Shown here piece after piece: positions 28,575 to 33,479 of a stretch of 33,479 nucleotides of DNA. The notes below the pieces were generated by a model, which was not told where the DNA came from, did no database searches, and saw only the letters and a list, made by a program, of their open reading frames with translations. How positions within the stretch are numbered: the first letter of the stretch is position 1; each line of letters starts with the position of its first letter. The stretch is from Deltaproteobacteria bacterium. GTDB taxonomy: Bacteria; Desulfobacterota; Desulfuromonadia; Desulfuromonadales; JAAYDE01. Location: assembly GCA_016934985.1 (NCBI GenBank), contig JAFGRU010000080.1, positions 1-33,479 of the forward strand. Direction: 5' to 3'. A program made the position numbers and the translations under genes.

Positions 28575-28945
28575 GACGCAAGGTTTTTTCGACAGCCGTA
28601 ACGGTCGTTGTTATGAGTACTTTTCTGCTGGGTTTTTCAGCAGTGGCCGGGGAAATCAAGGCGCGCATGAAGGAGCGGCTTCCCGTTATTACAGAGCTTA
28701 AAAGCCAAGGCCTGGTGGGTGAAGACAACCAGGGGCTTTTACGCTATTTAAAAGCAAAAAAACCGCACAAGGAAGTCGTTGATGCCGAAAACCGCGATCG
28801 TCTGACGGTTTATAAAATCATTGCCGAAAGGCAGAAGACCAGCCCCGAACTGGTGGGGCGTCAGCGTGCTGCCCAGATTGCCAGTCATGCACATTCCGGA
28901 AACTGGGTCCAAGACCCCGGGGGGAAGTGGCGGCAGGTACGCTGA
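28571..28945 (+). CDS. YdbL-like periplasmic protein (DUF1318)
   Basis: A 124-residue protein. A signal peptide (about residues 1-26, cut after SAVAG) precedes a domain with IKARMKERLPVITELKSQGLVGE and a C-terminal segment ending GNWVQDPGGKWRQV, typical of YdbL. In E. coli YdbL modulates the YdbH-YnbE assembly. Four-base overlap with ynbE completes a three-gene unit closed by a terminator. Confidence 0.85.
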   Translation: MRRKVFSTAVTVVVMSTFLLGFSAVAGEIKARMKERLPVITELKSQGLVGEDNQGLLRYLKAKKPHKEVVDAENRDRLTVYKIIAERQKTSPELVGRQRAAQIASHAHSGNWVQDPGGKWRQVR

Positions 28946-28958
28946 AAGCAGCCTTTTG

Positions 28959-29000
28959 AAAAAAAACAGGCCCTGAGAACTGCTTTCAGGGCCTGTTTCC
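28959..29000. terminator. Bidirectional terminator between ydbL and cynS
   Basis: AAACAGGCCCTGA (28964-28976) pairs perfectly over 13 bases with TCAGGGCCTGTTT (28986-28998). An A-run stands on the left for the minus strand. It serves both converging genes. Confidence 0.93.
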
Positions 29001-29024
29001 TGTTCTGACTATATTTGTGCAGGA

Positions 29025-29465
29025 TTACCAGACCTTGTAGGGCAGGAATTTTCCGCACATGGTTACCTTAACACGGTCCCCTTTGGGATCTTCAACTTTT
29101 TCAATATCCATGGTGTAGTCAATGGCGCTCATGATGCCATCGCCGAATTTTTCATGAATGATAGCTTTGATGGGATATCCGTAAACCTGCATAATCTCAT
29201 AAAAGCGGTAAATCAGGGGATCCGTAGGCACAACCGGCCCCAGGCCTTTATCCGGGAAATCAACCATGAATTTTTGGAAGTCCTCATCCAGACCCAGTTC
29301 TGAGGCGATTTTTTCTGCAACGTCTTCCGCAGCTTTGGCTTGGCCGTAGAACAGGGCTGCTACGTAAACTTCGCTGAGACCGACCTTCTTGGCGAGATCT
29401 TGAAAAGTCAGGCCTGCATCTTCTTTGGCTGCTAACATAACTTCGGTGAACTCAGAAATTTCCAT
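29025..29465 (-). CDS. cynS: Cyanate hydratase (cyanase)
   Basis: A 146-residue protein, slightly below the usual 150-156. It converts cyanate and bicarbonate to ammonia and CO2 (EC 4.2.1.104). The N-terminal helix-turn-helix-like domain is followed by the catalytic region with R87 and E90 ([15 protein letters not shown]) and S113 ([11 protein letters not shown]), which match the known Arg-Glu-Ser triad. The C-terminus GKFLPYKVW is typical. No cynR regulator, cynT carbonic anhydrase or cyanate transporter gene is nearby. The ATG follows a GAGGAAT-like site on the minus strand. Confidence 0.95.
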   Translation of the reverse strand: MEISEFTEVMLAAKEDAGLTFQDLAKKVGLSEVYVAALFYGQAKAAEDVAEKIASELGLDEDFQKFMVDFPDKGLGPVVPTDPLIYRFYEIMQVYGYPIKAIIHEKFGDGIMSAIDYTMDIEKVEDPKGDRVKVTMCGKFLPYKVW

Positions 29466-29603
29466 AATTCCTCCTCATCCCTTGTAGTTTGGTGTCTTAC
29501 CATGCTCTCTTTTATGGGCGGCTATCATAATACAAATAATTGTGATTATAAAGAAAAAATGAAAATAACCACCAACCCCAATATGTAAATGCGTCCATAA
29601 GCC

Positions 29604-31028
29604 TTAGAAACCTAACCCAAACATCCTAGAGCAAAGCTTTTTTAGGGTAGGGGACTCCATCTTTTTCATCATCCAGGTTTCTGCCGCCCGTTTGGAGAGA
29701 AAGCCCATGGTCGGGAAGGAATGCTGCAGGAGCATAATATCGTGAAGGCGGATTTTTTTCTGGATAGCAAGGGCCCATTCATTGATCATTTCTCCTGAAC
29801 CTTCACCGACGATTCCAACCCCATAAATTTTCCCGGCAGGACTTGCCAGTACCTTGACATAGCCTATATCGACATTTTCCGCAATTGCGGCGCCATAATC
29901 CTCATAGTTGACTTTTATGGTTTCAAAACGGATATTGCGTTTTTTGAGTTGTTTTTCATTCAAGCCGACAAAGCTGACCTGAAGATCTGTAAATACCGTC
30001 CATGGCACCACAAATTTGCGAAAATCACGCTTGATCTTCCAAGGCAGCATGGTGTTCATAATGGCGATCATGCCTTGGTGCATGGCTGCGTGAGAGAGAA
30101 GAAAATAGCCATTGCAGTCGCCGACCGCAAAAATATTCCTTTGGCTGGTCTGCAGATATTTATTGACTTCAATTGCGCCCCGGGAGGTGACTCGAACTCC
30201 GGCGTTTTCCAGTTTTAGAGCGGAGTAGTCGAGTTTGCGGCCGGCCGCCATCAATAGTTTAGTAGAAACCAGTTGCTCACCCCGGTCTGTATAGAGAATA
30301 ATTTCATCACCTTTCTTCTCAATTTTTTCAATTTTGCGTCCGTTGAAAACCCGGATCTGCTGTTTTTCAAAAACCTCCTCCAGAAGTTTTCCACCTTCCG
30401 GATCGCCGTGGGGGAGCAGGTACTCGTCCATGTGAACGATGGTGCATCTGGTTCCAAGGTTGGTAAATGCCTGAGCCATTTCGCAACCGATAGCACCGCC
30501 GCCGATAATTGTGAGTGACTCGGGGACATGGTCCAGTTCGAAAAGGTTTTCATTGGTCAGGAAATCCACTTCGTCAATGCCGGGGATGGGAAGGCGCATG
30601 GGCCGGGTCCCGGCTGCAATGAAGATGCGTCTGGCCGTCAGTTTCTCACCGCCCACCTCTACGGTATGCCGGTCGACAAAGGAGGCCTCTCCCTGTCCGA
30701 GGCGCATTTCCACCTTTTTGAACATGCCCACGGTTTTATTTTTGTTAATGAATTGAATATCCCGGCGAATTTTTCCGAAGATATCCTGCGGTTCGGGCGG
30801 ACTCACCCTCGAGAGCTCCATAACCTCCAGTTTGGCAAATATCCCGCGAGCTTTTCCCATGCGCAGGAGAGCTTTGCTGGGGATGCAGCCTACATTCATG
30901 CATTCACCGCCGATGTTGTGTTTTTCAATGGCGCAGACCTTGAGCCCCATTTCAGAAGCCATGACGGAGACGGCCATTCCCGCAGGGCCCAGGCCGATAG
31001 TGATGATGTCGTAATCGTATTTGCCCAT
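29604..31028 (-). CDS. Class I flavin disulfide oxidoreductase, dihydrolipoamide dehydrogenase-like
   Basis: A 474-residue FAD/NAD(P)-binding protein. The FAD motif GLGPAGMA (12-19), redox-active pair C43/C48 (GGECMNVGCIPSKALL), NAD(P) motif GGGAIGCEMA (177-186) and AVGDCNG (301-307) are clear. At the C-terminal interface, lipoamide dehydrogenases have HPTxxE. Here the matching segment is HSFPTMGF (436-443), so both the usual catalytic His and Glu are replaced. It is therefore unlikely to be a normal lipoamide dehydrogenase; mercuric-reductase-like relatives also lack this dyad. No 2-oxoacid dehydrogenase genes adjoin. GGAGGAG precedes the ATG. The substrate is unknown. Confidence 0.85.
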   Translation of the reverse strand: MGKYDYDIITIGLGPAGMAVSVMASEMGLKVCAIEKHNIGGECMNVGCIPSKALLRMGKARGIFAKLEVMELSRVSPPEPQDIFGKIRRDIQFINKNKTVGMFKKVEMRLGQGEASFVDRHTVEVGGEKLTARRIFIAAGTRPMRLPIPGIDEVDFLTNENLFELDHVPESLTIIGGGAIGCEMAQAFTNLGTRCTIVHMDEYLLPHGDPEGGKLLEEVFEKQQIRVFNGRKIEKIEKKGDEIILYTDRGEQLVSTKLLMAAGRKLDYSALKLENAGVRVTSRGAIEVNKYLQTSQRNIFAVGDCNGYFLLSHAAMHQGMIAIMNTMLPWKIKRDFRKFVVPWTVFTDLQVSFVGLNEKQLKKRNIRFETIKVNYEDYGAAIAENVDIGYVKVLASPAGKIYGVGIVGEGSGEMINEWALAIQKKIRLHDIMLLQHSFPTMGFLSKRAAETWMMKKMESPTLKKLCSRMFGLGF

Positions 31029-31444
31029 AGTTCATACTCCTCCGGTGAAAAGTTCAAAAAACAATATATATGGAAGGTTGAATGTTGTCTAGGTTTTTCC
31101 CTTTTAACTTGAAACCCAGAATTACTTTTTGGGGGGCAAGAGGGTTTTTGAGGTCATTTGTTGAAATGATAACGGAATAGTGGTGTTATGCAATAAGGGG
31201 AAATTATTGGTTCCTGTCTCAGACATGGAGGCGTTGGTCCAACCCCCATTGGGAGGATAAATCAAATTCTTAAAAGATTTAATTGTAGCGATGGAGAGGC
31301 CGAGAGAATTGGGTTTTGAGAAGTCTTTAGCAATAGAAAATGATCGGGTGATTGCTGATCTGTTATAATCAGTTGCGGAATATTTACATTTTTAAAATAG
31401 TGGGAAAAATTTTTCAATTTTGAAGTGTTTCATCCAGGGAGTAA
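31029..31444. other. Intergenic region upstream of the class II aldolase
   Basis: A 416-base AT-rich gap between divergent genes. It contains the palindrome GTTGG-T-CCAAC (31233-31243) and the extended -10 promoter at 31361-31369. No RNA gene or credible ORF was seen; the short frame after GGGGAA near 31200 codes for only 18 residues. Confidence 0.5.
31355..31372 (+). promoter_or_regulatory. Extended -10 promoter with overlapping inverted repeat
   Basis: TGTTATAAT (31361-31369) contains a perfect TATAAT preceded by TGn, an extended -10 that can work without a good -35. CTGAT (31355-31359) and ATCAG (31368-31372) form an inverted repeat across it, a possible operator. It lies about 75 bases before the aldolase start. 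Confidence 0.6.
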
Positions 31445-32110
31445 ATGCAAATGGAAAAACTGAGGGAAAGCGTTGTGGCTTTTGGCAAAAGATTAGTTTC
31501 ATCAGGGCTGACGGTTGGGTCAGGTGGAAACCTTAGTGCCTTGAATGCGGAAAAAGGCGTCATTGCCATTACCCCCAGTGGCGTTGCTTATGAAGAACTT
31601 ACGCCCTCTTCGATAGTCCTTGTAGATAGCCTTGGAAGGGTGGTGGATGGCAACCTCAAGCCCTCCAGTGAACTGGTTTTTCATCTTGCTCTTTATGAAA
31701 AATTCCCAGACATACGGGCGGTAGTCCATACCCATTCGGTTTATGCTACCACCTTTGCCTGTTTGCGCTGGGAAATTCCTGCCGTCCATTACCTCATCGG
31801 GTTCGCCGGGAAAAAGGTCCCTTTAGCGCCATATGCTACCTTTGGTTCGGAAGAACTGGCTGCTAATATCGTCAATGCCATGGCCGGCTATCAGGCTGTT
31901 CTTCTTGCCAATCACGGTTTAGTAGTAATGGGGAAAAGCATGGAGCAGGCATTCAATGTGGCTGAGGAGACGGAGTTTGTGGCGCGGGTTTATTATCAAA
32001 GCAAGTGTATTGGTGAACCGGTGGTTTTACCAAACCGGGAGATGGACAGGGTCCTGGAAAAATTTAAAAATTACGGCCAATCGACCCCAATAAGTGACGA
32101 AGCAACTTGA
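31445..32110 (+). CDS. Class II aldolase/adducin-family protein (FucA-like)
   Basis: A 221-residue protein with the zinc ligands H95, H97 (VVHTHSVYATTFA) and H157 (LLANHGLVVMG), and the likely catalytic Glu E76 (KPSSELVFH). GSGGNLS (26-31) and the TPSGVAYEEL segment form the phosphate site. The family includes L-fuculose-1-phosphate aldolase and related sugar-phosphate enzymes such as methylthioribulose-1-phosphate dehydratase and 5'-deoxyribulose aldolases. The exact substrate cannot be told, and no sugar-kinase or isomerase gene adjoins. The ATG follows AGGGAG. It is a single-gene unit. Confidence 0.85.
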   Translation: MQMEKLRESVVAFGKRLVSSGLTVGSGGNLSALNAEKGVIAITPSGVAYEELTPSSIVLVDSLGRVVDGNLKPSSELVFHLALYEKFPDIRAVVHTHSVYATTFACLRWEIPAVHYLIGFAGKKVPLAPYATFGSEELAANIVNAMAGYQAVLLANHGLVVMGKSMEQAFNVAEETEFVARVYYQSKCIGEPVVLPNREMDRVLEKFKNYGQSTPISDEAT

Positions 32111-32137
32111 GATGCGGTTGATGAAGCTCCGGATTTT

Positions 32138-32410
32138 TCAAAAATACTGGCTGCCATCGTAACGGAGATCCTTGAAGGCTTCCAAAGCCATAATTTTGGC
32201 TTTTTCTTCTTCCAGCCCCTTGTCAGTTTGACGCCTAAAATGATCGATAACAATCCAGGCAGTGTCCACCTGCCGCACAAGAAGCTGCTTGCGTCCTTCA
32301 AGGAGTTGGCCTTGTTAACGGGTATTAAGCCGAACGCAGCTGAGCATGAAGACTAAGATGATAACACCTGTGACAATGAATATCTGCTGGTCGATTTTTA
32401 GGTTTTTCAT
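32138..32410 (-). pseudogene. Decayed 5' fragment of a methyl-accepting chemotaxis protein gene (sCache-type sensor)
   Basis: From ATG 32410 on the minus strand, with GGAGGTT at 32417-32423 six bases away, the frame codes for MKNLKIDQQIFIVTGVIILV..., a typical chemoreceptor N-terminus with one TM. A TAA stops it after 31 codons (32315-32317). The same frame then goes on to codon 91 with EGRKQLLVRQVDTAWIVIDH, an acidic helix, and ALEAFKDLRYDGSQYF. This matches the start of single-Cache chemoreceptor sensor domains, where YFW usually follows; here the W position is TGA (32138-32140). No homology is visible beyond. The rest of the sensor, the HAMP and the signalling domain are missing. Confidence 0.8.
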
Positions 32411-32497
32411 TTCAATAACCTCCGAAACGGAATATTTAAAGGACAATAATTGAGATTTAAATATTGAGTATTGGAGATTATTTAAGATAAATAATAA

Positions 32498-32532
32498 GCC
32501 CGGCATCCTGAAGAATTTTTGAGATGCCGGGC
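32498..32532 (-). terminator. Terminator after the chemoreceptor gene
   Basis: GCCCGGCATC (32498-32507) pairs perfectly with GATGCCGGGC (32523-32532). On the minus strand the hairpin is followed by a TTATTATTT tail. It separates the intact chemoreceptor from the pseudogene. Confidence 0.85.
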
Positions 32533-32558
32533 CTAGGTTGATGATTATAAAATTTTTA

Positions 32559-33479
32559 TCAGTACTTACCGAACTCATTGTCATCCAGTGCGATGACATC
32601 CTGGGGTTCTTCTGACTGCCGTTGCCGTTTCGGCTCCCGGGCAGGCTTTTCGTTGACCGCCATGTCGAACTGGTGTAGTTCAGACCGATGCTTGAGCTGG
32701 AACTGGGTCAGCAGTTTGTTCAACTGCTGAGCCTGGCTGGCCAACTCCTCGGAGGCTGCGGCGCTCTCTTCGGCGTTAGCGGTGTTCTGCTGGGTTACGC
32801 TCTCAATCTGGTTCAGACCCTGGTTGATCTGGCCGATACCCTGGGACTGCTCGTTGGAGGCTGCGGCAATCTCCGCCACCAGGTCCGTGGTCTTGGTAAT
32901 GCCGGTCACGATCTCAGACAGAGCTTCGGCGGTGCGCTGGGCGATGCCCACGCCATTCTCAGCCTTGGCCACCGAACCTTCGATCAGGTCCGCCGTTTCC
33001 CGTGCCGCCTGGGCACTGCGGGCTGCCAGATTTCTTACCTCTTCGGCCACAACCGCGAAGCCCTTGCCGTGCTGACCGGCTCTTGCCGCTTCCACTGCGG
33101 CGTTCAATGCCAGCAGGTTGGTCTGGAAGGCGATCTCGTCGATGACCTTGATGATCTTGGAGATGTTCTGGCCTGAGACATTGATCTCGTCCATGGCGGT
33201 CATCATTTCCTTCATCTGCTCGTTGCCTTTTTGAGCGGCGTCGCGGGCCTGAGCCGAAAGCTGGTTGGCCTGGGTGGCGTTCTCGGCGTTCTGCTTGGTC
33301 TGGGAGCTCATCTCGGTCATGGAGCTGGTGATCTCTTCGAGAGAGCTGGCCTGTTCCGTAGCACCCTGGGAGAGGGACTGGCTGGAGTCAGAGACCTGGG
33401 TCGAACCGGAAGCGATCTGTTCGCCGGCGGTCTGAACCTGGCCGAGGACGCTGTTGAGTTTTTCGACCATGGTTTTCAG
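32559..33479 (-). CDS. Methyl-accepting chemotaxis protein, C-terminal signalling part (5' end outside window)
   Basis: The frame stays open to the right edge (LKTMVEKLN... continues upstream), so the sensor, TM and most of the HAMP are outside the window. The visible 306 residues form the long antiparallel coiled coil of a chemoreceptor. The tip has [21 protein letters not shown] and [22 protein letters not shown], which binds CheA/CheW. Gln/Glu-rich segments on either side are likely methylation regions. The C-terminus ([22 protein letters not shown]) is charged and lacks an NWETF-type CheR tether. Its sensory input cannot be inferred from this part. Confidence 0.95.
   Translation of the reverse strand: MKTMVEKLNSVLGQVQTAGEQIASGSTQVSDSSQSLSQGATEQASSLEEITSSMTEMSSQTKQNAENATQANQLSAQARDAAQKGNEQMKEMMTAMDEINVSGQNISKIIKVIDEIAFQTNLLALNAAVEAARAGQHGKGFAVVAEEVRNLAARSAQAARETADLIEGSVAKAENGVGIAQRTAEALSEIVTGITKTTDLVAEIAAASNEQSQGIGQINQGLNQIESVTQQNTANAEESAAASEELASQAQQLNKLLTQFQLKHRSELHQFDMAVNEKPAREPKRQRQSEEPQDVIALDDNEFGKY

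Noticed and set aside
31208-31261. 18-codon frame ending GGxxxxGG before the aldolase
   Set aside because: No ATG start, too short to judge, and no repeat or lipobox feature supports it.
32071-32301. Minus-strand 76-codon open frame
   Set aside because: It is the out-of-frame shadow of the decayed chemoreceptor, whose conserved frame is the one described under the pseudogene, and it runs into the aldolase 3' end.

Overview
The window reads as a chromosomal segment of a Gram-negative anaerobe or facultative respirer of the Desulfuromonadales (Geobacter / Pelobacter / Desulfuromonas type). This is inferred from the frdA-frdB fumarate reductase/succinate dehydrogenase type, the block phoH - 7TM-HD - ybeY - dgkA/PAP2 - corC - lnt, the rpsB-tsf-pyrH-frr block, a large single-chain pyruvate carboxylase and the NtrC-type regulator. 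No tRNA, rRNA, insertion sequence, integrase or CRISPR array was seen. Most genes look native, with good Shine-Dalgarno sites and similar base use.

Layout. 1-2.6 kb: frdA (5' end cut by the window edge) and frdB, ended by a terminator. 2.7-3.65 kb: a solitary Cas6-like RAMP protein. 3.8-5.1 kb: enolase on the minus strand. 5.46-12.4 kb: a six-gene plus-strand operon for RNA/ribosome maturation (PhoH, YbeY), nucleotide-signal breakdown (7TM-HD protein), lipid-carrier recycling (DgkA-PAP2 fusion), CorC and apolipoprotein N-acyltransferase. A six-unit heptamer array lies inside this operon, before corC. 12.5-13.85 kb: a small acidic unknown protein (minus) and an unknown two-TM protein (plus). 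14.0-17.15 kb: rpsB, tsf, pyrH, frr. 17.26-18.68 kb: a sigma-54-dependent response regulator (minus). 19.0-21.2 kb: the NfeD protease / SPFH slipin pair. 21.4-24.9 kb: pyruvate carboxylase. 25.0-28.9 kb: a hotdog thioesterase, then a ydbH-ynbE-ydbL set that probably forms an envelope-spanning lipid-transfer module. 29.0-31.0 kb (minus): cyanase and a flavin disulfide oxidoreductase with an altered catalytic dyad. 31.4-32.1 kb: a class II aldolase. 32.1-33.5 kb (minus): the C-terminal signalling half of a chemoreceptor, cut by the right edge, followed by a decayed 5' fragment of a second chemoreceptor gene.

How it fits together: central carbon anaplerosis and respiration (pyruvate carboxylase, enolase, fumarate reductase) lie among envelope-building genes (lnt, DgkA-PAP2, YdbH/YnbE/YdbL, NfeD/slipin) and core translation genes.

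The least explained items are: (1) a 72-nt structured motif present twice (12981-13052 and 18738-18809), aligned without gaps, each copy in an intergenic gap of about 360 nt; (2) a chemoreceptor pseudogene at 32138-32410 that first looks like a 31-residue membrane microprotein; (3) a Cas6-like protein with no array or other cas gene in view; (4) the ACTTAAC heptamer array. Coordinates and motifs were read directly from the sequence. Family assignments rest on recognised motifs; no database search was run.
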